Below, one piece after another: positions 7,064 through 16,113 of a stretch of DNA of 64,000 nucleotides. Origin of the DNA: Anaerobacillus alkalilacustris (GTDB lineage Bacteria; Bacillota; Bacilli; Bacillales; Anaerobacillaceae). The position numbers and the translations under genes are program-made. The notes beneath the pieces are model-generated. The model did not search any database. It was not told where the DNA came from and saw nothing but the letters and a program-made list of their open reading frames with translations. Every line of letters begins with the position of its first letter. The first letter of the stretch is position 1. The stretch spans positions 186,001 through 250,000 of the forward strand of contig NZ_MLQR01000050.1 of assembly GCF_001866005.1 (NCBI RefSeq). Reading direction: 5' to 3'.

Positions 7064-8839
7064 TTACTGCTGCTTCATTTTTTTTAGAAAGCTTTCAAAA
7101 TCATGTGGATTTAGAGGTTTACTATATAAGTAGCCTTGCATTTCATCACATTTATGACGATTTAAAAAATTAACAATTTCGACAGTTTCTACACCTTCTG
7201 CAATTACATTCAGTTTCATATTGTGCGCTAAACTAATTATTGAAGTAACAATTGCTTGATCATTTGTATCTTCGATTAAATCTCTAACGAACGATTGATC
7301 TATTTTCAAAGTATCAATTGGAAAACGCTTTAAGTAACTTAAGGAAGAATAACCTGTCCCAAAGTCATCGATTGATATTTTTACACCGTGGCTTTTTAAA
7401 CGATATAGTGTTTGCAAACAATCTGCGCTATTTTGCATTAATCCATTTTCTGTAATTTCCAAATCAACATATTTAGGCGCTAATCCTGTTTCCTGTAATA
7501 CTCTTTCTACTTTGCTAACAAAATCAGGGCGTTGAAATTGTTTCGGTGAAATATTAATTCCCACTCTAATATATAAACCTAATTCATTCTGCCAATTTTT
7601 CACTTGTTGACATGCAGTCTTCAAAACCCAGTCTCCTATCGGATCAATAAGACCTATTTCTTCAGCAAGTGGAATAAATTCATTAGGGGCGACAATTCCT
7701 AATTCAGGATTATTCCAACGAACTAATGCTTCTACTCCAATGATCTTATTCGTTTTCATATCAATTTGGGGTTGATAATGTAGGAAAAATTGATTTTTCT
7801 CTAATGCGATGCGAAGTTGAGCTTCCATTTTCAACCTCTCTGAATAAGCAGTGTTCATATTTTCAGAAAAAATTTGATATGTATCTTTCCCTCGTTCCTT
7901 AGCATAATGCATGGCAGTATCCGCACATTCTACTAGTTTTTTTAGGCTAGTACTTGAATCGGGATAAATACTTATGCCAATACTACAAGTTAACATAAGA
8001 CTATTTCCTTGAATAATAAAGGCTGACTTAAATATTTGTAATATTTTCTCAGCTAACTCATCAATTTGCTCTTCTGTATCAACTTTTTTAATCAGAAAAA
8101 TAAATTCATCGCCACCAAAGCGGTACAAAGTAATATACTTATTTTCAATATCTCGTAGTTTTTTTGCAATATCCATAATTAACTCATCGCCAACTTGATG
8201 TCCTAACGTATCATTAAAAAATTTAAAACGGTCTAAATCAAGAAAAAATAGGGCAAAAGGATTTTGACTTTTCTTTTCTAATTGTATTTTTTTTAATAAG
8301 TCTTCTTCGAAACAATGTCTATTGGGCAATTGAGTTAAAGGATCTATTGAATAGATAATATTTAATTGTGATTCTGCACGCCTTAGTTGAGTTACATCAT
8401 GAAAAGCGATGATGAAGTGGCTTACCTCATCATCTCTTCTCACTGGTGAAATATGCGAATGTATATACATAAGTTCGTCAGAAATTTGATGCATGGTTTC
8501 TTCAAAAATTAAATCTCCTACATTCAAGTTTCTACCTAAAACTTTTTGCTCTATATTAATCACATCATTTTCAATAATACCAACCTCTCTTAATTTGGTT
8601 GATAACGGAAGGTGATCATTTGAATATAAAATCTTTCCATTTCGGTTGGTAATAAAAATAGTAACAGTTTGCCCTAGGACAAAGCAGAGGCTATCAATAA
8701 TTTGTCTTAGTTTAATAGCCCCTTCTAGTCCTTCCTCCAATTCAAACTCCCGGAAAATTTCAATTAATTTATACCTGACATTAGAAGGCTTATCCTTTTT
8801 ACGTTCAGTTTCATGATTATATTGACTACTTATGTTCAT
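7064..8839 (-). CDS. cytoplasmic GGDEF-EAL cyclic-di-GMP enzyme
   Basis: A 591-residue soluble protein. Residues about 45-155 look like a PAS-type sensor (IFITNRNGKILYSND, FIIAFHDVTQLRRAE). A diguanylate cyclase domain follows, with the intact signature GGDEF at 242-246, then a phosphodiesterase domain with EAL at 370-372 and the catalytic segments DDFGTGYSS, KIDQSF and AEGVET. The allosteric RxxD site expected five residues before GGDEF is replaced (NKYI), so product inhibition by that site is unlikely. Both activities look possible; which dominates cannot be read from sequence. SD GGAGG lies four bases before the ATG. It is 22 bases downstream of the globin-coupled receptor gene and very likely co-transcribed. 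Confidence 0.88.
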   Translation of the reverse strand: MNISSQYNHETERKKDKPSNVRYKLIEIFREFELEEGLEGAIKLRQIIDSLCFVLGQTVTIFITNRNGKILYSNDHLPLSTKLREVGIIENDVINIEQKVLGRNLNVGDLIFEETMHQISDELMYIHSHISPVRRDDEVSHFIIAFHDVTQLRRAESQLNIIYSIDPLTQLPNRHCFEEDLLKKIQLEKKSQNPFALFFLDLDRFKFFNDTLGHQVGDELIMDIAKKLRDIENKYITLYRFGGDEFIFLIKKVDTEEQIDELAEKILQIFKSAFIIQGNSLMLTCSIGISIYPDSSTSLKKLVECADTAMHYAKERGKDTYQIFSENMNTAYSERLKMEAQLRIALEKNQFFLHYQPQIDMKTNKIIGVEALVRWNNPELGIVAPNEFIPLAEEIGLIDPIGDWVLKTACQQVKNWQNELGLYIRVGINISPKQFQRPDFVSKVERVLQETGLAPKYVDLEITENGLMQNSADCLQTLYRLKSHGVKISIDDFGTGYSSLSYLKRFPIDTLKIDQSFVRDLIEDTNDQAIVTSIISLAHNMKLNVIAEGVETVEIVNFLNRHKCDEMQGYLYSKPLNPHDFESFLKKMKQQ

Positions 8840-8861
8840 ACGGCCTCCAAATAGTTAGCAT

Positions 8862-10622
8862 CTAGCTGTGTTGATGCCTCTTACCTGTTTTTCTTTCAGC
8901 TACACCTAGACTTAGTTCGTCTAAACACTCTTTAATAGCTTCAGTTTTTGTGTCTAGTTGTTCTAATATTTGACTAATTTCAGAAAAATGACCTCGTTTC
9001 ATAGCTTCTAACGCATCATTAGCTAAAGTAAAAATATCATTGTGCAATTTTTCTGCCGTTGTGAAAACGGATTGAGAGTGAATCAGTGGATCATTTTTTA
9101 TGGCAGTAAACCAAGTTGATAAACGACTCTCTTGTCTACGAGCGATGTCTCCCTCACTTAAATCATGGAATTCGATCATCGTATTATATATCCACCATTT
9201 CCACGTTTCATATTCAGTTTTCATTACTCGTAATAAATTTTCACCATTAAGTCGTGGAATTGATTTTAATACTTCTTTTCGTAATTCATTAACTTTATAG
9301 CTTGCATCGTAAATCGTACTACCAGTTTCTTTTGTAGCTGTCCTTATTTCATCAACATGCTGTAACACTTCGTTTATTCTTGAAGTAATATCCTGAGTAG
9401 CAGCAGACTGTTCCTCTGCAATTGCAGCGATATTTGAAGTTGCTCCACCTACATCTTCTATTCTTGTGATAATTTGATCTAGAACATCAATAGCATCTCT
9501 TGTTTTGTTAACTCGCACACCAAGTTGCGTAGACATTCGATCAGAATTTTGATCTACTTCATTTGCCTCAGCTTGAATCTTTTCTATAGTAGCTGTAATT
9601 TTTTGAACCGACGTATTCGTTTGCTCAGAAAGTTTACGGACTTCATTTGCTACAACTGCAAACCCTTTTCCATGTTCTCCAGCTCTAGCTGCTTCAATAG
9701 ATGCATTTAAAGCTAATAAATTCGTCTGTTCCGAAACATCACGTATAAATGAAACGACAGTAGTAACATTTTGAATTTCTTTAAGAAGATTATTAATTTT
9801 CTCCTTTGTTTCACTAAAATCTTCTGTCATAGAAAGGAAACCTTTTAATGACTCTTCAATTACTTTTTGACCATTATTAGCTTGGAGAATTGTTTCTTGA
9901 GCATTTTCCGAAACATTTATGGCATTATTGGCTACTTCTTCGACCGAAGTGGAAAGCTCCTCGGCAGCTGCCGCTACTGCTTCTGCTTCTGCAATTGTAC
10001 TATCAACAACAGCTAATAGGTCCTTCATTTTATTAATTTTTGTTATTAATTCCATGACAGAACTTATATTAGAAACAACTTTATAATCATTTCCTTCTTG
10101 ATAAGATTCAAGTACTATTTGTGAATCTAACGTAATAAACTTTATTAGGCTTAATAATAGTTCAGATAATTGTTCAGGAGAGTTTCCAAATTCAGAAATA
10201 ATAGCGGGTATAAGATACTCATATACACGTATGTAAGACCCAGTGTAAAACTCTGGTGTTAACCGGATCTTACTATGTATATCTCCAATTTTTACTCGCC
10301 CTGAAATATATTCTTCATTAATTTCCGACCTTGGAATAGACTGTAAATATTTAACAAACGTTTTTGACAATCTCTCCCTTGTACTATGTTGATCGATGAT
10401 ATTTTGTAAATTAGCAAATCTCCCCACCATTTCATAATGTCTTTCCGTTATATCTTCACAGTATTTATCAAATAAGTAATCAAGCTTTTTAATAATTTCT
10501 AAGTCTTTATTATTTAGCTGTAAATATGATAACTTATTTTGCATTCGATCTGTTGATTGAATATCTGTATCCTTAAAGGGTTGAACCTTTTTCTCCACAT
10601 TTATTCTTTTCGTAAAAAACAT
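8862..10622 (-). CDS. globin-coupled chemoreceptor (HemAT-like) with C-terminal CZB-like domain
   Basis: A 586-residue soluble receptor. The N-terminal sensor globin (about 30-185) keeps a proximal histidine candidate, His116 in [11 protein letters not shown]. The coiled MCP signalling domain (about 200-460) carries [20 protein letters not shown]. HemAT of B. subtilis stops near 430 residues; this protein continues with about 120 residues resembling the chemoreceptor zinc-binding (CZB) domain ([32 protein letters not shown]), but the first His and the Cys of the zinc site appear lost. Expected role: oxygen sensing for aerotaxis, here coupled in an operon to a c-di-GMP enzyme. The ATG follows AGGGGGG. 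Confidence 0.85.
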   Translation of the reverse strand: MFFTKRINVEKKVQPFKDTDIQSTDRMQNKLSYLQLNNKDLEIIKKLDYLFDKYCEDITERHYEMVGRFANLQNIIDQHSTRERLSKTFVKYLQSIPRSEINEEYISGRVKIGDIHSKIRLTPEFYTGSYIRVYEYLIPAIISEFGNSPEQLSELLLSLIKFITLDSQIVLESYQEGNDYKVVSNISSVMELITKINKMKDLLAVVDSTIAEAEAVAAAAEELSTSVEEVANNAINVSENAQETILQANNGQKVIEESLKGFLSMTEDFSETKEKINNLLKEIQNVTTVVSFIRDVSEQTNLLALNASIEAARAGEHGKGFAVVANEVRKLSEQTNTSVQKITATIEKIQAEANEVDQNSDRMSTQLGVRVNKTRDAIDVLDQIITRIEDVGGATSNIAAIAEEQSAATQDITSRINEVLQHVDEIRTATKETGSTIYDASYKVNELRKEVLKSIPRLNGENLLRVMKTEYETWKWWIYNTMIEFHDLSEGDIARRQESRLSTWFTAIKNDPLIHSQSVFTTAEKLHNDIFTLANDALEAMKRGHFSEISQILEQLDTKTEAIKECLDELSLGVAERKTGKRHQHS

Positions 10623-10667
10623 CGAAATCCCCCCTACTACTTAAATCTAAAGATTACTTCCACTATC

Positions 10668-10695
10668 ATTGTAGCCTTATATATGAAAGTTTCAA
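10668..10695 (-). promoter_or_regulatory. sigma-A promoter of the globin receptor operon
   Basis: On the minus strand TTGAAA and TACAAT are 16 bases apart, about 45 bases before the start of the globin-coupled receptor. No sigma-D type motif was found. Confidence 0.5.
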
Positions 10696-10918
10696 GTGAA
10701 TAGTTCGTTAATTTATCATGAATTTTTTTAAACTTCAATTGTTTACAAGGTAATTTCCCTAGAAAGCATGACTTCAAGTTTTCTTTAAATAGCTTTTATG
10801 AAAGTAGTTTTTTTCTCCTAATATATCTTGTTACCTAAATGTATGAAAAAGTGTTTCCTTATTGTTTTATTGGGAATACTTTAATATAAAGCAATAATAT
10901 AAGAAGGGAGATTGGGGT

Positions 10919-11131
10919 ATGGAGACAACAAATATCAATTCAGAGGATATTAAGTCTGCATCATATGATGATGTTACACATCAATTGTACATTCGGTTTA
11001 CTAATGGTGATTATTATGTATATTATGACGTTATTCCAATTGATTATGTAGGGTTCTTATCTACAAGTGATCATAGTAAATATGTTAGAGATCGCCTTAC
11101 TATAAAATATGATAAAAGGAAACTACATTAA
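10919..11131 (+). CDS. KTSC-domain protein
   Basis: A 70-residue protein fitting the small KTSC family: ASYDDVTHQLYIRFTNGDYYVYYDV matches the family pattern of a YD pair, a beta hairpin with F..G..Y.Y.V, and a helix carrying a Ser near LSTSDHSKYV. The family is associated with RNA-binding or lysyl-tRNA synthetase-like contexts, but its function is not settled. The start follows AAGAAGGGAG by eight bases, and a terminator follows the gene, so it is monocistronic. Confidence 0.75.
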   Translation: METTNINSEDIKSASYDDVTHQLYIRFTNGDYYVYYDVIPIDYVGFLSTSDHSKYVRDRLTIKYDKRKLH

Positions 11132-11195
11132 AAGAAAAGCACCCCTTTGAATTCACCAAAAGGTATTTCAAAAAAATTATAGTATTTAGTAAAAG

Positions 11196-11230
11196 CTGAA
11201 CTTGATGTTGTATTCAAGCTCAGTTTTTTT
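11196..11230 (+). terminator. terminator of the KTSC gene
   Basis: CTGAACTTGA and TTCAAGCTCAG pair with one mismatch and are followed by seven T, about 65 bases after the stop codon. Confidence 0.7.
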
Positions 11231-11252
11231 CTGTTAGATTTTCTCCCGTAAT

Positions 11253-11266
11253 AATGAATATTCATT
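11253..11266. promoter_or_regulatory. 14-bp palindrome upstream of ald
   Basis: AATGAATATTCATT is a perfect palindrome about 120 bases before ald. Possible operator; the promoter itself is not clear. Low confidence because AT-rich palindromes are common here. Confidence 0.25.
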
Positions 11267-11388
11267 GCTTCGATAAATAGATACAAATTATACTATACTT
11301 ATATATTTCAATAAATTTCATAATACACTTCTATATGATTATTTGGATATGAAATTCACTCAAATAAGAGGAAAAAGAGGGATTAACA

Positions 11389-12513
11389 ATGATAATTGGT
11401 ATACCAAAAGAGAAAAAAAACAATGAAAATCGTGTTGCTATTACCCCTGGTGGTGTAATTACCTTAGTGAATTCTGGTCATAAGGTACTAATTGAAACAA
11501 ATGCAGGGGTTCGAAGTGGCTTTACAAATGAATCATACATTGATGCAGGTGCAACAATTCTTGATAATGCTGCTGACGTTTGGTCAAAAGCTGAAATGAT
11601 TATGAAAGTTAAAGAACCTTTAGCCAGTGAATACGAATATTTTCGTGAAGGCCTCATTCTATTTACGTATTTACATTTAGCAGCTGAACCTGCTCTTGCC
11701 AAAGCATTAACTAGTAAAGGTGTTATTGCAATAGCTTATGAAACAGTTGAAGTAAACAAGACTTTGCCATTACTAACTCCGATGAGTGAAGTCGCTGGGC
11801 GGATGGCTTCGCAAATTGGTGCTCAATTTTTAGAAAAACCTAAAGGGGGAAAAGGCATCTTACTAGCTGGTGTTCCAGGTGTAAAGCGGGCAAAAGTTAC
11901 CATTATTGGTGGTGGTGTTGTAGGTACTAATGCCGCTAAACTTGCAGTCGGCTTAGGAGCAGATGTAACTATTATTGATTTAAGTCCAGAACGTTTACGC
12001 TATTTAGATGATATTTTTGGATCTAGTATTAATACATTAATGTCAAATCCATTAAACATTGCTGATGCCGTTCGTGAAAGTGACCTAGTGATCGGAGCCG
12101 TTTTAATAACAGGTGCTAAAGCACCTAAGTTGGTGACTGAAGAAATGATTAAAACAATGTCCCCAGGCTCAGTTATTGTTGATGTTGCGATTGACCAAGG
12201 TGGAATTTTCGAAACTGTTGATCGTATTACTACACATAGCGATCCTACTTATGAGAAACATGGTGTTGTGCATTATGCTGTTGCAAATATGCCAGGTGCA
12301 GTACCTCGAACGTCAACAATCGCTTTAACAAATGTAACGATATCGTACGCTCTTCAAATTGCAAATAAAGGGGTGTTTGCTGCAGTCGTCGAAAATAAAG
12401 CGTTAGAATTAGGTGTGACCGTTGCAAATGGTTCCATTACTTATGAAGCTGTTGCTAAAGACTTAGGTTACGATTATGTACCAGTTTCAGAAGCCTTACA
12501 CTATCGAATATAG
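11389..12513 (+). CDS. ald: alanine dehydrogenase
   Basis: A 374-residue NAD-dependent enzyme that interconverts L-alanine with pyruvate and ammonium. The catalytic set is in place: Arg15, Lys75 (MKVKEP), His96 (YLHLAAE) and Asp269 (VAIDQGG). The NAD fold is at about 170-200 ([12 protein letters not shown]), and [13 protein letters not shown] precedes it. Length matches Bacillus Ald. In B. subtilis it allows growth on alanine and supports sporulation. No adeR-like regulator is adjacent. The start follows AGAGGG. It is monocistronic, facing addA across a shared terminator. Confidence 0.96.
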   Translation: MIIGIPKEKKNNENRVAITPGGVITLVNSGHKVLIETNAGVRSGFTNESYIDAGATILDNAADVWSKAEMIMKVKEPLASEYEYFREGLILFTYLHLAAEPALAKALTSKGVIAIAYETVEVNKTLPLLTPMSEVAGRMASQIGAQFLEKPKGGKGILLAGVPGVKRAKVTIIGGGVVGTNAAKLAVGLGADVTIIDLSPERLRYLDDIFGSSINTLMSNPLNIADAVRESDLVIGAVLITGAKAPKLVTEEMIKTMSPGSVIVDVAIDQGGIFETVDRITTHSDPTYEKHGVVHYAVANMPGAVPRTSTIALTNVTISYALQIANKGVFAAVVENKALELGVTVANGSITYEAVAKDLGYDYVPVSEALHYRI

Positions 12514-12564
12514 TAATAAGGCCGAAGCTATAAAGCTTAACTTTATACTCTCTGGTGACTTGAC

Positions 12565-12603
12565 GAAAAAATTAAGGTTTTGCCACCATATTGGCAAAAC
12601 CTT
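12565..12603. terminator. bidirectional terminator between ald and addA
   Basis: AAGGTTTTGCC and its exact complement surround an 8-base loop. T-rich tracts follow on both strands, so it can serve both convergent genes. Confidence 0.85.
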
Positions 12604-12660
12604 TTGTAAATTTCTCTTCCTAATTTAACAGTTCGTTTTAGTCAACCTAAAAATGCTTGG

Positions 12661-15600
12661 TCATCCAATTCTTTCATAACTATCTTTTGCAGCAAGCTTC
12701 ATTTTTAAATGAGACATTTCTTTAATTACTTCCCTAATACGCTCTTCCATTGTTTTGTCAATTTCAATACTTGCAAAACCTTCTAATCCTTCACGCATAA
12801 AAAATAATGACAACTCACTTACTTTTTGACGAGTTATTTGTTCAAAGGCCATCTTATACAAGTATAACTGGGGTGTATAATATTTAACTAACTTTTGATA
12901 ATCATTACTTTTATTCGTTTTTAGATCAATAAGGTGAAACTCTTCATTTTTTTCAACAATCTTATCAATTTCACCTATGATTTGTGCACCTTCTATCTCA
13001 ACAATAAACGCCCATTCATTAGCATAGTTACTTCCTAGACGCAACTCATTAAGTGCCTGATATTTTGTTACTAGTTCACTCACTGCTTGTTCGTAATCAC
13101 CTAGCTCTTGTTCTTCTTCGAGTAAAGCTAGCGCTTCTTCCTGTGCTTCTTCAAGAGAAAAACCGTTATCTAAAAGTTCACATGCGCGGTGAACAATCGT
13201 ACCAAGTTTCGCACCTGAAACAAATTCTTTTTCTTCTACGATCTGCGGTAAGTCGTCCTGTTCAGCTAACCACTCATCCTCAATTTTCACAATGTATTTA
13301 TAATAATATTTTATCGGGTCATTCATATATATCATGATTTCTGAAACTGAAAAACTAGGTAGTACCTTATCTCTGTTTTCAATTAACGGTGGTTCATATT
13401 CTTGCCCTTTTTCTTGCCACTCTTCATAGTCAGGTACATTAGAAGTTTGCTTTATACGATTTTCTAAACTCTGGTCTTGTTCCATCGCCTTAAGTAGCAT
13501 GTCATACCATGAGTCTTTAGCCGGTTTATCGACAGTAGACAATACTAGATAATCCTTCGCCCTAGTAGTAGCGACATAAAATAATCGCTTTGATTCTTCA
13601 ATCGCTTGATCCTTTGTTTTTTCTTTAATTCTTTCAAATGATGGTGAATATTTTTTATCAGGTTTTTTTAATGGTTCATTTTCTATTTCCTTCTCATACT
13701 GTAAAACGATCCGAACATCTTTATCAAAACGGATATTTCCTGAATCCCCTCTTGGACCTTTAGCTAAATCTGGTAAAAAGACAATTGGAAATTCTAACCC
13801 TTTAGAAGCATGTACAGTCATAATATGGACCATATTCCCTTCTGCTAACTCTACTTCTGCTTCACCTTCTTTATCCGATAAGTCTGCCAATTGTTTCACT
13901 TGCTTTAACAATTCATCTAAAGAAGCTGTTTGAAACTGAGCTAAAACATCAATTAGTTTTTCAACATTTTTAATTTGTTGCAAATTATTTTTTTGTAATA
14001 ATAACATTTTTTTTAAGCCCGATTTCAAGAAAAGATCTTCAAAATATTCGCGGGTTGAAACTTGAGGACGATAAGGAACCCAATCTTCATAAAACTGTTT
14101 AAGCTTAGATAATGTACTCTTTAGCTCTTCACCGATATTGCCAACGTTATCAAATAATCCTTCGTAAATAAAGGTCGCCAAAGTAATATCTTCTTCTAAA
14201 CACTCATCAATCGATAAAAAGTCTTCAACCGAAACACCAAAAAGCGGACTTCTTAGTAGCGATAATATATAAAGTGATTCCCACGGCCTATTTAACCAAT
14301 TGAGAAGGGTAATCATATCTCGAATTTCTTGTTTTTCATAAAAGCCGATCCCACCATAAACGACATAGGGAATTCCCTTTTGCTTTAACGAACGTTCTAA
14401 TTTTGATAATTTTGTTCTTGTTTGTATTAAGATAGCAAAATCGCTCCAAGAAGGCGCTCGCCAAGCTTCTTTGTCTGAGACAATTGATTGTCCTTCTTCC
14501 ATTATTTCAAGCATACGGTTCGCAATAACTTCAAATTCTGATTGTTCATCATCCGCTTGCTCTGCTTGACCTTCTATGCCTTCTTTTGGTTCATCTTCTT
14601 TAGGGATTGTAATAAGTTCAACGCGACATTTTTGTTCTTCTATCCCGGTGCGATGACTATTAATATTCGTGTAATGAATTTTATACAACGGGTCCAATTC
14701 TGATTTTTCTGCCCCCATTATTTCATTAAACGCAATGTTTACAAAGGAAATAATACTCTCACATGTACGATAATTCGTACTCATATTAATAAAATCACTA
14801 TTAAGGTCTTTCTTTGAGAAATCAACAAGTTCATTCATCAAGCTAACATCTGCTCCCCGAAATCGATAGATGGATTGTTTTCCATCTCCTACAATAAATT
14901 TATAGTTGGGTTGAATGAACGTTAACATATTCATTTGCAGTTGGTTCGTGTCTTGTGCTTCATCAATCATCATATGACGATATTTTTTTCGGCAATCATC
15001 CTGAACTTCTTTCTTTTCTAATAGAGTAATTGCCTTTTGCTGTAGATCAGAAAAATCCATTGCTGCTCGTTCTCGTTTCGCCTCATCATACTTTTCGTGG
15101 AACACTTGAAGCACTTGGACAAAAAGATTAATAATTTCTTTAATCTCTTTAATGTCAACACTTGATGGTCCTTTTAATTTTTTCCACGTCTCTTTTAAAG
15201 GTTTATATAAATACTCAAACAAATCATATAATGGTGGATTTGTTTCTTGCCATTTTTTATTTACTTTTTTCGGAAGTGCTTCTTCTAATGCCTCATATAG
15301 AACAACTGGATTTTCAAACGAAAGATCGGTTACTTCAGAAAAGTGTTCCGTAATTTTCTTTGAGGCCTTATCACTGTCATCAAGTTCCATCACATGCGGG
15401 CGTGCTTCTTTATAAAAATTCGTTAATACAAATTTACGATCACTTTCTATCGATTGTAACTGAAGCTTTACAATGGTTTCGGAATCGAAAAATGATTCGA
15501 TAGAATCTACTGAAGTAATGATTTCCTTCATCTGACTATACACTGCTTTAATAGCTTCTTTCAGTTGTCCACGAGTATAAAAGTTGTACAGCGGTCGCCA

Positions 15601-16113
15601 TTTACGATGATACTCTGGCGAATCAAACATTTCATCAAATATGTCAATTTGAATCAACTTAGCCCCAACATCATCTAACACAGTAAACTTAGGAGGGACA
15701 TCTGCAAGAAACGCATATTCTCCAAGAAGTTTGTGACAAAAACTATGAAATGTAGTTATAAGGGCACCATCTAACGCATCCTTTTGTTCCTGCCAGAAAT
15801 TTCTTGCAAACTCATGTTCACTCGCATCATAACGTTCATGTACATTTTGGCGTATCTCCTCTATACGTCCACGAATACGGTCCTTCATTTCACGTGCTGC
15901 TTTTTCAGTAAATGTAATGGCTACAATTTCCTCAACCGTAGCTCCTATCGGTGATTTTTTTTTCTTACCAAGACGTTCTTTTAATTTTTCTTCACATATA
16001 TATACAAATCGTTCCGTCAATACACGTGTTTTACCAGAACCAGCCCCAGCAGAAATAACGACTAGTGGTTTTTCACTATATATAGCGGCTTTTTGCTCTT
16101 CGTTAAAATTCAT
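12661..16113 (-). CDS. addA: AddA-like UvrD-family helicase-nuclease
   Basis: An 1150-residue protein with a UvrD/Rep helicase core and a C-terminal nuclease. The Walker A is GAGSGKT at 23-29, followed by VAITFTEKAAREMKDR (motif Ia region), MMIDEAQDTNQLQM (Walker B), GDGKQSIYRFRGA (motif III) and TVHASKGLEFPIVFL (motif V). The nuclease carries GTIVHRACELL and GEIDKIVEKNEEFHLIDLKT, the D...DxK pattern of the AddA/RecB nuclease. It should unwind and trim DNA ends for recombination with AddB. The sequence as I remember it differs clearly from B. subtilis AddA (1232 residues). Its ATG overlaps the addB stop by four bases (ATGA), implying coupled translation. Confidence 0.85.
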   Translation of the reverse strand: MNFNEEQKAAIYSEKPLVVISAGAGSGKTRVLTERFVYICEEKLKERLGKKKKSPIGATVEEIVAITFTEKAAREMKDRIRGRIEEIRQNVHERYDASEHEFARNFWQEQKDALDGALITTFHSFCHKLLGEYAFLADVPPKFTVLDDVGAKLIQIDIFDEMFDSPEYHRKWRPLYNFYTRGQLKEAIKAVYSQMKEIITSVDSIESFFDSETIVKLQLQSIESDRKFVLTNFYKEARPHVMELDDSDKASKKITEHFSEVTDLSFENPVVLYEALEEALPKKVNKKWQETNPPLYDLFEYLYKPLKETWKKLKGPSSVDIKEIKEIINLFVQVLQVFHEKYDEAKRERAAMDFSDLQQKAITLLEKKEVQDDCRKKYRHMMIDEAQDTNQLQMNMLTFIQPNYKFIVGDGKQSIYRFRGADVSLMNELVDFSKKDLNSDFINMSTNYRTCESIISFVNIAFNEIMGAEKSELDPLYKIHYTNINSHRTGIEEQKCRVELITIPKEDEPKEGIEGQAEQADDEQSEFEVIANRMLEIMEEGQSIVSDKEAWRAPSWSDFAILIQTRTKLSKLERSLKQKGIPYVVYGGIGFYEKQEIRDMITLLNWLNRPWESLYILSLLRSPLFGVSVEDFLSIDECLEEDITLATFIYEGLFDNVGNIGEELKSTLSKLKQFYEDWVPYRPQVSTREYFEDLFLKSGLKKMLLLQKNNLQQIKNVEKLIDVLAQFQTASLDELLKQVKQLADLSDKEGEAEVELAEGNMVHIMTVHASKGLEFPIVFLPDLAKGPRGDSGNIRFDKDVRIVLQYEKEIENEPLKKPDKKYSPSFERIKEKTKDQAIEESKRLFYVATTRAKDYLVLSTVDKPAKDSWYDMLLKAMEQDQSLENRIKQTSNVPDYEEWQEKGQEYEPPLIENRDKVLPSFSVSEIMIYMNDPIKYYYKYIVKIEDEWLAEQDDLPQIVEEKEFVSGAKLGTIVHRACELLDNGFSLEEAQEEALALLEEEQELGDYEQAVSELVTKYQALNELRLGSNYANEWAFIVEIEGAQIIGEIDKIVEKNEEFHLIDLKTNKSNDYQKLVKYYTPQLYLYKMAFEQITRQKVSELSLFFMREGLEGFASIEIDKTMEERIREVIKEMSHLKMKLAAKDSYERIG

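Noticed and set aside
11253-11390. AdeR-type or Fnr operator upstream of ald
   Set aside because: Only one AT-rich palindrome is visible and it does not match a known site.
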